NCBI RefSeq assembly: GCF_024158145.1
Contig: NZ_JAMYXM010000004.1
Span: forward strand, 1-64,000
Source of the DNA: Notoacmeibacter sp. MSK16QG-6
GTDB taxonomy: Bacteria > Pseudomonadota > Alphaproteobacteria > Rhizobiales > Rhizobiaceae
DNA length: 64,000 nucleotides
Direction of reading: 5' to 3'
In this document: piece after piece, positions 35,460 to 44,168 of the stretch
How positions within the stretch are numbered: the first letter of the stretch is position 1
How the letters are laid out: the number at the start of each line of letters is the position of its first letter
Position numbers and translations under genes: made by a program
The notes under the pieces: generated by a model
Database searches by the model: none
What the model was told of the DNA's origin: nothing
What the model saw: the letters and a program-made list of their open reading frames with translations, nothing else

Positions 35460-36974
35460 ATGGTTCTTTCGATCCGTTCTCTCAGCAAGCATTTCCCAGG
35501 CGTCAAAGCGCTCGACGATGTCGACTTCGATCTTGCCGCCGGTGAAATACATGGCCTGCTCGGAGAAAACGGCGCAGGCAAATCGACGCTGATCAAGTGC
35601 CTGACCGGCGCCTATCGTCGCGACTCCGGTGAGATGATCCTGGATGGTGAGCCCATATCGCCGTCCTCGACAGCCGAAGCACAGGAACTCGGTATCGGTA
35701 CGGTGTATCAGGAAGTGAATCTGTTACCGAACCTGACGGTGGCGCAAAATCTTTTATTCGGCCGCGAACCCCGGCGTTTGGGTTTCATTGACGGCAAGGC
35801 CATGCGCCGCGAGGCGGAACGCATGTTGAAAGGATATGGCGTCGCCATCGATGTTGCGCGCGATCTCGGCAGCTATTCCGTCGCGATCCAGCAGTTGGTC
35901 GCCATCGCCCGTGCCGTGGATCTTTCGGGCAAGGTGCTGATTCTAGACGAGCCGACCGCAAGCCTCGACGCCAACGAGGTGCGGCTGCTGTTCAATGTGG
36001 TTCGCGGACTGAAGGAACGGGGTTTGGGAATCATTTTCGTGTCCCACTTCTTGGATCAGGTCTTCGACCTCACCGACCGGGTGACCGTGCTGCGTAACGG
36101 CAAAAAGATCACGACGGAAACCACCGCCTCGCTCGACCGGATGGAACTGATCGCCAACATGTTGGGCCACGAGCTGGAAAGGGTGGAAAGAAAACAGCGA
36201 ACCGCAGCCGGGGATCAAGCACCGCCGCGAGAGACGATCATTCGCTTTACCCGCATGGGTCGGAAAAATGTCGTCGAGCCTTTCGATCTCACCGTTCATA
36301 AAGGCGAGGTGATTGGCCTCGCCGGACTACTCGGTTCAGGCCGCACAGAATCGGCGGAGATGCTGTTTGGCATCCGCAGCGCGCCGGAAGGGCGTGTGCA
36401 TGACGGCGAAACAGTCGTGAACTTGGCGTCGCCGCGCGATGCGATAGCGGCCGGTTTAGGCTTTGCCCCGGAAGATCGCAAAACCGACGGCATTATTGCC
36501 AGCCTTTCGGTGCGGGAGAACATCATTCTTGCCCTGCAGGCGCAGAGAGGATGGCTGCGGAAAATGCCCCGTAACGAGCAAAAGCGTCTGACCGACCGAT
36601 ATATCGATGCGCTCGACATAAGAACGCCGGACGGCGAAAAGGCGGTCGGCGATCTTTCTGGCGGCAATCAGCAGAAGGTCGTGCTCGCTCGCTGGCTGGC
36701 CATGAACCCCCGTTTCCTCATTCTCGACGAACCAACGCGCGGCATCGATGTCGGTGCGCACGCGGAAATCCTTCGTCTCATCGAACGTCTGACGGATGAT
36801 GGCATGGCCATTCTGATCATATCGTCCGAACTCGACGAGCTCATCGCCGTATCCGACCGAGTCATCGTGGTGCGTGACAGACAGCATGTCAGCGAGCTGG
36901 TCGGTGATGAGATTCAGCGAGACCGGATCATCGAAAACATCGCTGCGCCTGACAACAGAGAGACTGTCGCGTGA
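35460..36974 (+). CDS. ytfR: Sugar ABC transporter ATP-binding protein, YtfR-like
   Basis: The 504-residue tandem ABC ATPase has GENGAGKS (about 36-43), [11 protein letters not shown], and in the second half [20 protein letters not shown] and [13 protein letters not shown]. It partners the two permeases that follow. Its 3' end overlaps the first permease gene by 4 bases. It is paralogous to GguA but clearly distinct in sequence, so the two systems are not recent copies. Confidence 0.92.
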   Translation: MVLSIRSLSKHFPGVKALDDVDFDLAAGEIHGLLGENGAGKSTLIKCLTGAYRRDSGEMILDGEPISPSSTAEAQELGIGTVYQEVNLLPNLTVAQNLLFGREPRRLGFIDGKAMRREAERMLKGYGVAIDVARDLGSYSVAIQQLVAIARAVDLSGKVLILDEPTASLDANEVRLLFNVVRGLKERGLGIIFVSHFLDQVFDLTDRVTVLRNGKKITTETTASLDRMELIANMLGHELERVERKQRTAAGDQAPPRETIIRFTRMGRKNVVEPFDLTVHKGEVIGLAGLLGSGRTESAEMLFGIRSAPEGRVHDGETVVNLASPRDAIAAGLGFAPEDRKTDGIIASLSVRENIILALQAQRGWLRKMPRNEQKRLTDRYIDALDIRTPDGEKAVGDLSGGNQQKVVLARWLAMNPRFLILDEPTRGIDVGAHAEILRLIERLTDDGMAILIISSELDELIAVSDRVIVVRDRQHVSELVGDEIQRDRIIENIAAPDNRETVA

Positions 36975-38044
36975 TCGGCCGGTCGCTTCTACGCCTCTTG
37001 CCCCAGATCGTGTCGCTTCTTGCGTTGATCGGGCTGGTCAGCGTGTTCTTTCCAACCTTCCTGCAGATCGACTTTTCCGATGGTCGTCTCGTGGGACCGA
37101 TGATCGATATCGTCAAACGGGGCGCGCCCGTCGCCTTGCTCGCGGTGGGTATGACACTCGTGATCGCAACACGAGGCATCGACCTGTCGGTTGGTACGGT
37201 GATGGCGATTTGCGGGGCCGCCGCGGCATGGGCCGTATCCAGCGGCTACGGCACAGTGCCGTCGCTTATCCTGGCTCTTCTTGTTGGGCTCGCGGCTGGG
37301 CTATGGAACGGCATTCTCGTTTCCGTCATCGGTATCCAGCCCATCGTTGCGACACTAATTCTGATGACCGCAGGCCGTGGCATCGCGCAACTGATTACCG
37401 AGGGGCGGATTCTTACTTTTTCCGATCCCGACTTCGCCACGATCGGGTCGGGAACCCTTTTCGGCGTACCCTTCCCGGTGGTTCTCTGGCTTTTGACCGG
37501 CATCGGTTTTGCATTGATGATGCGCTGGACGGCCCTTGGACTTCTCATCGAATCTGTTGGCATCAACAGACGCGCCAGCGCGCTGATCGGGATCAATGCG
37601 CGCGTCCTTCTGATCGCGGTTTATATGGCTTCCGGCCTTTGCGCAGCGATTGCCGGACTTGTGGTCACGGCCGACATACGAGGCGCCGATGCCAATAATG
37701 CCGGCCTCTGGCTGGAACTCGACGCCATCCTTGCCGTCGTGATCGGCGGCAATTCGCTGCTTGGGGGACGGTTCTCCATCACCGCTTCGATACTCGGCGC
37801 CATGATTATTCAGACGATCGACACGGGAATTCTGCTTGCCGGTTTTCCTTCGGAGTACAATCTGGTGATCAAAGCTGTTCTGGTGCTGACCATCCTTGTC
37901 GTCCAGTCGCCCAACCTTTCTGCCCAATGGCTATGGGCTAGGCAAGCTTTGGCGCGTCGCCGCGCCTTACGGGACGAGGCCGCTCCACAATCCGGGCCGC
38001 GGATGACAGAACGTCCCGTGCCGGAAAGCGAGGTATCGCGATGA
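36971..38044 (+). CDS. ytfT: Sugar ABC transporter permease, YtfT-like
   Basis: The 357-residue membrane protein carries the ribose/galactofuranose permease features: ATRGIDLSVGTVMAICGA (about 67-84), and the LDAILAVVIGGNSLLGGRFS block (about 250-270). It starts with GTG at 36971, overlapping the ATPase stop, and overlaps the second permease by 4 bases. About 35 hydrophilic residues extend its C-terminus. Confidence 0.91.
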   Translation: MIGRSLLRLLPQIVSLLALIGLVSVFFPTFLQIDFSDGRLVGPMIDIVKRGAPVALLAVGMTLVIATRGIDLSVGTVMAICGAAAAWAVSSGYGTVPSLILALLVGLAAGLWNGILVSVIGIQPIVATLILMTAGRGIAQLITEGRILTFSDPDFATIGSGTLFGVPFPVVLWLLTGIGFALMMRWTALGLLIESVGINRRASALIGINARVLLIAVYMASGLCAAIAGLVVTADIRGADANNAGLWLELDAILAVVIGGNSLLGGRFSITASILGAMIIQTIDTGILLAGFPSEYNLVIKAVLVLTILVVQSPNLSAQWLWARQALARRRALRDEAAPQSGPRMTERPVPESEVSR

Positions 38045-39021
38045 CGATCAATACCCGCCTTTATCCGCTGCTGGCGACCATAGCTATCTTCGTGATCGCT
38101 TACGCGCTGAGCTACACACAGTTCCCTGCCATGCTTTCGACCCGTGTCGTCGGCAACCTCCTGACCGACAACGCTTATCTCGGTATCGTGGCTGTTGGCA
38201 TGACGATTGTGATTCTGTCCGGCGGGATCGACCTTTCTGTCGGTTCGGTCATCGCCTTTTCCGGCGTATTTATTGCCGTTGTCCTGCGGGAGACCAGTTT
38301 GCACCCTCTGATGGTCTTCGCCCTGCTTCTCGTGCTTAGCACGGCTTTCGGCGCGGCAATGGGCGGCATTATCCACTGGCTCGCCATGCCTTCCTTCATC
38401 GTCACGCTAGCCGGCATGTTCCTCGCCCGCGGTGCGGCTTACATGTTGACGATCGATTCCGTCCCCATCGCCCATCCATTCTACGATCTGCTGCAAGGTG
38501 CGTACTGGCTGATGCCCGGCAAGGGGCGGCTGACGCTAATTGGAGTTGCGATGCTCCTCACCGTGGCGGTCGGCGCATTGATCGCTCACCGGACACGTTT
38601 CGGCGCAAGTGTTTTCGCCCTTGGCGGCGGCGAGCAGGCGGCGCGCCTCATGGGGGCGAAGGTCGGCCGAACAACCGTCATGATCTATGCGTTTTCCGGC
38701 TTCATGGCCGGCCTTTCGGGTATCGTCTTTTCGATTTACACCGGATCGGGCTATCCACTTGCGACGGTCGGGACCGAATTGACGGCAATCGCCGCCGTTG
38801 TGATCGGCGGCACGATCCTGACTGGCGGTGCGGGTTATGTGGTCGGGACGCTATTCGGTGTCCTCACCATGGGCTTGATCCAGACCTACATCGTTTTTGA
38901 CGGCAGTCTATCGAGCTGGTGGACAAAGATCGTCATCGGCCTTCTGCTGTTGCTGTTCATTCTCTTGCAGAAGGGCCTGCTTCGCTTGAGCCAGTCACGA
39001 ATTTCTGCCGGCCACGCATGA
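38041..39021 (+). CDS. yjfF: Sugar ABC transporter permease, YjfF-like
   Basis: The 326-residue membrane protein is the second permease, with [17 protein letters not shown] (about 60-76) and VIGGTILTGGAGYVVGTLFG near the end. YtfT and YjfF form a heterodimer in the E. coli galactofuranose importer. It ends the operon; the next gene is convergent. Confidence 0.91.
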   Translation: MTINTRLYPLLATIAIFVIAYALSYTQFPAMLSTRVVGNLLTDNAYLGIVAVGMTIVILSGGIDLSVGSVIAFSGVFIAVVLRETSLHPLMVFALLLVLSTAFGAAMGGIIHWLAMPSFIVTLAGMFLARGAAYMLTIDSVPIAHPFYDLLQGAYWLMPGKGRLTLIGVAMLLTVAVGALIAHRTRFGASVFALGGGEQAARLMGAKVGRTTVMIYAFSGFMAGLSGIVFSIYTGSGYPLATVGTELTAIAAVVIGGTILTGGAGYVVGTLFGVLTMGLIQTYIVFDGSLSSWWTKIVIGLLLLLFILLQKGLLRLSQSRISAGHA

Positions 39022-39048
39022 TCGGTTTTTACATGGAGGCCCGCCAAG

Positions 39049-39092
39049 GTTGTGGCGCCATGACAGGATCGACTCGCAAATGGCGCAGCAAC
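39049..39092. terminator. Imperfect hairpin between convergent genes
   Basis: GTTGTGGCGCCAT and ATGGCGCAGCAAC pair over 11 of 13 positions around an 18-base loop. It lies between the yjfF-like gene and the convergent aldehyde dehydrogenase gene and could end transcription from either side. There is no T tract, so support is weak. Confidence 0.3.
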
Positions 39093-39102
39093 CCGGTGTC
39101 GG

Positions 39103-40620
39103 CTAGACGTCGAACTTGACGCCCTGTGCGAGCGGCAGTTCGGCGGAATAATTCACGGTACTGGTCTGTCGGCGCATATAACCCTTCCAGGCATCGGAGC
39201 CGCTTTCGCGTCCGCCGCCCGTTTCCTTCTCGCCGCCGAACGCACCACCGATCTCCGCGCCCGAGGGGCCGATATTTACATTGGCGATGCCGCAGTCTGA
39301 GCCGGTCGATGACAGGAAGGTCTCCGCCTCGCGCAGATCGAGCGTGAAGATGCAGGAGGAAAGCCCCTGCGGCACGCCGTTCTGCATGGCGATCGCGTCT
39401 TCCAGCCTGTCATAGCCCATGACGTATAGGATCGGCGCGAAGGTCTCCGTTTTTACCGTCTCGGTCTGGTCCGGCATCTCGATCAAAGCGGGCGCGACAT
39501 AGGCGCCGGCCGGAACGTTCTCCGTGACAGCTTCGCCGCCATGGACCGTTCCGCCTTCTGCCTTTGCCGATGCGATGGCGTCCTGCATCGCTTCCAGCGC
39601 TTTGCCATCAATAAGCGGGCCGACCAGCGTACCGTCCTGGCGGGGGTCGCCGACGGGAAGAGACGCGTAGGCCTTGGCGACCTTGGCGACCAGATCGTCC
39701 TTTATGGAGTTATGGACAATGAGCCGGCGGAGTGAGGTGCACCGTTGCCCGGCCGTTCCGACTGCCGAGAAAACGATGGCGCGCACGGCCATGTCCAGAT
39801 CGGCCGAGGGTGCGACAATCATGGCGTTGTTGCCGCCGAGTTCCAGGATAGGACGGCCCCATCGCGCCTGAACTTTAGGACCGACAACACCACCCATGCG
39901 CGTCGATCCCGTTGCAGACAACACCGGCAAATCACGAGACTCCACCAGCGCCTCGCCAATTTCCGCACCGCCGATGACGAGTTGGACGAGTCCATCGGGC
40001 GCATCAGCACCGAAGCGCTTCAAAGCGCGTTCGACGATCTTCATGGTCGCCATTGCGGTAAGCGGCGTCTTTTCGGATGGCTTCCAGATGACCGGATTGC
40101 CGCAGACCAGTGCAAGCGCCGCATTCCACGACCATACGGCAACAGGAAAATTGAAGGCGGAGATCACGCCGACCGGACCGACCGGATGCCACGTCTCGCT
40201 CATCCGGTGCCCCGGTCGCTCCGATGCTATCGTGAGGCCGTAGAGCTGACGGGAAATACCGACGGCGAAATCGCAGATGTCGATCATCTCCTGCACTTCG
40301 CCGAGGCCTTCGGACGTGATCTTGCCGGCTTCGAGCGTCACCACCGCGCCGAGTTCGTCTTTAGCGGCCCGTAATTCGTCTCCGAGAATACGGACGAGTT
40401 CACCTCTGCGCGGGGCCGGCACGCTGCGCCATGCCTGGAAGGCATTATTAGAGCGCTCGATAATGGCTGGCATATCGGATGCGGCGGTCTCTTCGACCTC
40501 GGCCACTTTCACACCGTCGATAGGGGAGTAGACAGTCAGGCTGCCGCCCGTCAGATCGCTTTCCTGCAATCCCGCAGCCCTGAGCGTACTGGCATGCTCG
40601 TTTTCGACCATTTCGTTCAT
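39103..40620 (-). CDS. ALDH7-family aldehyde dehydrogenase (aminoadipate-semialdehyde dehydrogenase type)
   Basis: The 505-residue enzyme has catalytic Cys294 (GQRCTSLRR) and Glu260 (LELGGNN). The C-terminal GPSGAEIGGAFGGEKETGGGRESGSDAWK block is characteristic of the ALDH7 group, which oxidises 2-aminoadipate 6-semialdehyde or piperideine-6-carboxylate in lysine breakdown. AAAGGA lies about 10 bases upstream of ATG 40620. It follows the thiolase gene on the same strand after a 126-base gap with a large inverted repeat, so it may be transcribed separately. Confidence 0.87.
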   Translation of the reverse strand: MNEMVENEHASTLRAAGLQESDLTGGSLTVYSPIDGVKVAEVEETAASDMPAIIERSNNAFQAWRSVPAPRRGELVRILGDELRAAKDELGAVVTLEAGKITSEGLGEVQEMIDICDFAVGISRQLYGLTIASERPGHRMSETWHPVGPVGVISAFNFPVAVWSWNAALALVCGNPVIWKPSEKTPLTAMATMKIVERALKRFGADAPDGLVQLVIGGAEIGEALVESRDLPVLSATGSTRMGGVVGPKVQARWGRPILELGGNNAMIVAPSADLDMAVRAIVFSAVGTAGQRCTSLRRLIVHNSIKDDLVAKVAKAYASLPVGDPRQDGTLVGPLIDGKALEAMQDAIASAKAEGGTVHGGEAVTENVPAGAYVAPALIEMPDQTETVKTETFAPILYVMGYDRLEDAIAMQNGVPQGLSSCIFTLDLREAETFLSSTGSDCGIANVNIGPSGAEIGGAFGGEKETGGGRESGSDAWKGYMRRQTSTVNYSAELPLAQGVKFDV

Positions 40621-40647
40621 TTGGCCAGTTCCTTTCAGGCGGTAATC

Positions 40648-40734
40648 GTCAGCTTCGATCCATCGCAGTCCATAACGCTCAGTGTTCGACCGGGAAACAC
40701 TTTGGATGGATTTCGTGGAGCTATCGAAGCTGAC
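40648..40734. repeat. Long inverted repeat between thiolase and ALDH7 genes
   Basis: GTCAGCTTCGAT (40648-40659) and ATCGAAGCTGAC (40723-40734) are perfect 12-base complements. A smaller pair, ATCCATC (40658-40664) with GATGGAT (40705-40711), and AGTGTT with AACACT nest inside. On the minus strand it begins 13 bases after the thiolase stop. It may be a complex terminator, a cruciform-forming site or part of a leader for the dehydrogenase gene. Confidence 0.55.
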
Positions 40735-40746
40735 TTCGGGTCAATC

Positions 40747-41949
40747 TCAGTTGATCATTTCAACAGCTATCGCTGTTCCTTCACCGCCACCAATGCAGAT
40801 GGAAGCGACGCCCTTCGACAGGCCATGGCGTTTCAGAGCGCCGAGAAGCGTGACGACGATCCGTGCGCCGGAAGCGCCGATGGGATGACCGAGCGCGCAG
40901 GCACCGCCATGGATATTCACCTTTTCATGCGGGATGGAGCGCTGCTGCATCGCCACCATAGGCACCACCGCGAAGGCTTCGTTGATTTCGAAAAGATCGA
41001 CATCCTCGTAGGACCAGCCAATCTTTTCCAGAAGCTTGTCCATGGCGAAGATGGGCGCAGTGGTGAACCAGCCCGGCTCGGCGGCGAAGGCGCTGTGCCC
41101 GACGATCCGCGCGACGGGTGCTGCGCCGTCTTTTTCGGCCTGCGCCATGGTGGAAAGAACGAGCGCCGCCGCGCCATCGTTGATCGACGAGGAAGAGGCC
41201 GCGGTGATCGAACCGTCCTTGCGGAAGGCCGGACGCAATTGCGGGATCTTCTCAGTCTTGATGCTGCGCGGCCCTTCATCGCTGTCGATGACGGTTTCGC
41301 CCTTCCGCGACGAAACAGTGACGGGCGTCATTTCCCAGTCGAAGCCGCCATCCTTATTGGCCTTGGCGGCGCGCTCGACGCTAGCGATGGCGTAACTGTC
41401 CTGGGCGTCGCGCGTCAGCTGATATTTTTCAGCGCAATCCTCGCCAAAAGTGCCCATTGAGCGACGCCTACCGTCCGGAGCGATGTCGTAGGCGTCTTCC
41501 AGCCCGTCGAGCATCATATGGTCGAGAACCTGGCCATGGCCGATACGGTAGCCGCTGCGCGCCTTCGGCAGCAGATAAGGAGCGTTGCTCATGCTCTCCA
41601 TGCCGCCGGCGACGATCGTCTTGCCATGGCCGAGCATCAACGCGTCGTGAGCGAACATCACTGCGCGCATTCCGGAGCCGCAGACCTTTGAGATCGTCGT
41701 GCAGGGCGTTGCCTTGTCGATGCCGGCATGGATGGCGGCCTGACGGGCAGGGGCCTGGCCGAGGCCGGCCGGCAGAACATTGCCCATGAAGACCTCGTCG
41801 ATGGCCTCACCGAACGCATTGGCCTTCTTCAACGCCGCATCGATGGCCGCCGTGCCGAGTTCGGTCGCCGAAACACTGGAGAGTTCGCCCTGAAACGCGC
41901 CCATCGGCGTGCGAGCCGCGCCGGTGATGACGATGGTTTGCGATGACAT
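40747..41949 (-). CDS. Acetyl-CoA C-acetyltransferase (thiolase)
   Basis: The 400-residue thiolase has all catalytic residues: acyl-accepting Cys90 (SKVCGSGM), His355 (GACALGHPIGASG) and Cys385 (CIGGGEG), plus the NEAFA block. It can make or split acetoacetyl-CoA or longer 3-ketoacyl-CoA. It is the last gene in line with the LivFGHMK/acyl-CoA ligase group and sits 43 bases after the PaaK-like ligase gene. The chain length used is not readable. Its product would connect to the leucine pathway, which ends in acetoacetate. Confidence 0.93.
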   Translation of the reverse strand: MSSQTIVITGAARTPMGAFQGELSSVSATELGTAAIDAALKKANAFGEAIDEVFMGNVLPAGLGQAPARQAAIHAGIDKATPCTTISKVCGSGMRAVMFAHDALMLGHGKTIVAGGMESMSNAPYLLPKARSGYRIGHGQVLDHMMLDGLEDAYDIAPDGRRRSMGTFGEDCAEKYQLTRDAQDSYAIASVERAAKANKDGGFDWEMTPVTVSSRKGETVIDSDEGPRSIKTEKIPQLRPAFRKDGSITAASSSSINDGAAALVLSTMAQAEKDGAAPVARIVGHSAFAAEPGWFTTAPIFAMDKLLEKIGWSYEDVDLFEINEAFAVVPMVAMQQRSIPHEKVNIHGGACALGHPIGASGARIVVTLLGALKRHGLSKGVASICIGGGEGTAIAVEMIN

Positions 41950-41992
41950 GGCGATATATCCTTCATCGGTTCAGGCCACATGCCCGGTCGAT

Positions 41993-43231
41993 TCATACGC
42001 CCAGCTGGCGGCGGTCGTCCACGACCTTGCCGTCATTGGGGAGAGTGCCGGGACTGTCGAAGACCACGTCGCCGCGTAAGCGGCATTCGGCCCGCAGCGC
42101 TTCCGCCAGCCTTTCGGCAAGACCGTTGGGCTCGCCTTCGGCTTCGACATGCAATGTGAGCATGTCATGACCTTCCTGTTCGGTGACGATGAGGCGAGCG
42201 CGGTCGATACTCTTATAGGGCGCGATTATGCGCGCTACCTGGGCTGGATGGACGAACATGCCGCGCACCTTCGTGGTCTGGTCGGCGCGTCCCATCCACC
42301 CCTTCAGGCGAGGTGCGGTGCGCCCGCAGGGCGAGGCGCCGGTCATGAAGGCCGACAGATCGCCTGTCGCGAAGCGAATGAGCGGGTAGAGCCGGTTGAA
42401 TGTGGTAACGACCACTTCGCCCACCTCACCCGGCGCGACCGGATCGCCCGTGCCGGGCCGGACGATCTCTACCAATGCGTTCTCGTCGACCATCATGCCG
42501 TCAGCCGGTCCGGCGCTCTCATAGGCGATCAGGCCAAGTTCCGCTGTGCCGTAACATTGGCGAACGGTGATGCCGCGCGCTGCGTACCATTCACGAAGGT
42601 TTGGAAACAGCGGTCCGCCAGTGACGAGTGCGCGTGTCAGGACGGACGTGTCGAGACCATTTTCATCAGCGCGTTCGAGAATAGTCTTAAGGAAATCCGG
42701 CGTGCCGACATAGGCCGTCAGACCAAGTTTAGCGATGGCTTCGGCCTGTTGATCGGTGTTGCCGACACCACCCGGAAAGACAGAAGCGCCGACTGCCGCG
42801 CAGCCATGGTCGAACATGAAACCGGCCGGTGTCAGATGATAGGCGAAGGCGTTCAGGACGCGGTCGCCTGCGCCGATGCCTGCGGCGTGGAGCGCGCGGC
42901 CCATGCGCCAGTGCTCTTCGTCGGCTTCGGGCTCGATGATCGGACCGGGTGACAGGAACAAACGCCGAAATTTCGTCGCATCCTGCGTAGCGATTCCTCC
43001 GAGTGGCGGATTTTCCGCTTGCAAGGCCGGAAGATCGGATTTGCGCAGAATGGGCAATTCGCCAAGCGCCCTGCGGTCGCGGATTGCATCGGGATCGATG
43101 TCCGCAAGGGTCCGCCGATAATAAAGCGCATTGGCACGCGCATGCCCGATCTGATTGCGCAAGGCCGAGAAGAGATCGGACTCGCGGTCGGTTTCGGTTC
43201 GCGTTTCGAGCGCATCGAAGAAATTGGACAT
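41993..43231 (-). CDS. PaaK-like AMP-dependent acyl/aryl-CoA ligase
   Basis: The 412-residue protein belongs to the phenylacetate-CoA ligase-like branch of AMP-forming ligases: QCYGTAELGLIAYES in the middle and RFATGDLSAFM followed by a KVRGMFVHPAQV block. The classic phosphate-binding Ser/Thr-rich loop is degenerate (LSPGPI), as in part of this subfamily. ATG 43231 has GGAGGAACC upstream and is preferred to the frame from 43252. It is 17 bases after the LivF-like gene, suggesting that the transporter imports an acid which this enzyme activates. An aromatic or branched acid is possible; specificity is unknown. Confidence 0.83.
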   Translation of the reverse strand: MSNFFDALETRTETDRESDLFSALRNQIGHARANALYYRRTLADIDPDAIRDRRALGELPILRKSDLPALQAENPPLGGIATQDATKFRRLFLSPGPIIEPEADEEHWRMGRALHAAGIGAGDRVLNAFAYHLTPAGFMFDHGCAAVGASVFPGGVGNTDQQAEAIAKLGLTAYVGTPDFLKTILERADENGLDTSVLTRALVTGGPLFPNLREWYAARGITVRQCYGTAELGLIAYESAGPADGMMVDENALVEIVRPGTGDPVAPGEVGEVVVTTFNRLYPLIRFATGDLSAFMTGASPCGRTAPRLKGWMGRADQTTKVRGMFVHPAQVARIIAPYKSIDRARLIVTEQEGHDMLTLHVEAEGEPNGLAERLAEALRAECRLRGDVVFDSPGTLPNDGKVVDDRRQLGV

Positions 43232-43248
43232 CGGTTCCTCCGTTTGCC

Positions 43249-44085
43249 TCAAAGCCAGCGCTTGCGGCGGCGGAAGCTTTTCACGTTCCGGAACGAACGG
43301 CGTTCGCCACCGCCCAGATAGAACTCCTTGACGTCCTCGTTCTCTGAAAGCTCCGCACCGGTGCCGTCCAGAACGATCTTGCCGTTCTCCATGATGTATC
43401 CGTAATCGGCGACCTTGAGCGCCATATTGGCGTTCTGCTCGACCAGAAGAATCGTGATGCCGAGTTCCTCGTTCAGCCGCCGGATAATGCCGAACACTTC
43501 CTTCACCAGAAGCGGTGACAGACCCATGGATGGTTCGTCCATCATGATCAGCTTTGGCTTGGCCATCATGGCGCGGCCGATGGCCAGCATCTGCTGTTCT
43601 CCGCCGGACAGATAGCCGGCGAGGCCCTTTCTCTCCTGAAGGCGCGGGAAGAAGCGGTAAACTTCGTCGATTTCCGCCTCGATATCGGCGTCTTTTCGCG
43701 TGAACGCGCCCAGCCGAAGATTTTCACGGATCGTCATGTCCTGGACGATGCCGCGCCCTTCCATGACAAGAAATATTCCGTCACGCACCTTACGGTCCGC
43801 CGCCATATGAGTGATGTCGTCACCGTTATAGGTGACTGTGCCGCGCGTGATCTCGCCATCCTCGGTGCGCAGCAGTCCGGCGATGGCTTTCAGTGTGGTC
43901 GACTTGCCGGCGCCGTTCGCCCCGAGAAGCGCCGTGACCTGTCCACGCCGCGCTTCCAGCGACATGCCGCGCAGAACGAGAATCACATCGTTGAAGACCA
44001 CTTCGACATTGTTGAGCGACAGCATCGCATCGCCGGTCGAGGCGTCCGTATCTTCCCTTTTCAGGGCTTCGGCTGTCATGGTCAT
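43249..44085 (-). CDS. Branched-chain-amino-acid-type ABC transporter ATP-binding protein (LivF-like)
   Basis: The 278-residue ATPase has [24 protein letters not shown] and LIMMDEPSMGLSP, the LivF hallmarks. An N-terminal tail of about 20 hydrophilic residues and a basic C-terminus (RNVKSFRRRKRWL) extend it beyond usual LivF proteins of about 235. It follows the binding-protein gene after a stable hairpin. Confidence 0.91.
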   Translation of the reverse strand: MTMTAEALKREDTDASTGDAMLSLNNVEVVFNDVILVLRGMSLEARRGQVTALLGANGAGKSTTLKAIAGLLRTEDGEITRGTVTYNGDDITHMAADRKVRDGIFLVMEGRGIVQDMTIRENLRLGAFTRKDADIEAEIDEVYRFFPRLQERKGLAGYLSGGEQQMLAIGRAMMAKPKLIMMDEPSMGLSPLLVKEVFGIIRRLNEELGITILLVEQNANMALKVADYGYIMENGKIVLDGTGAELSENEDVKEFYLGGGERRSFRNVKSFRRRKRWL

Positions 44086-44127
44086 GAGCGGTGGCTTTCC
44101 ACTTGGCTGCTTGTCGTGGGGTTCGAA

Positions 44128-44154
44128 GCCGGTCGGCCACTAAGGCCGACCGGC
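44128..44154 (-). terminator. Intercistronic hairpin after the LivK-like gene
   Basis: GCCGGTCGGCC and GGCCGACCGGC form a perfect 11-bp stem around a 5-base loop. On the minus strand it starts 14 bases after the binding-protein stop. A T tract is lacking, so transcript stabilisation is as likely as termination. Confidence 0.63.
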
Positions 44155-44168
44155 ATGACGCTGCAGTC

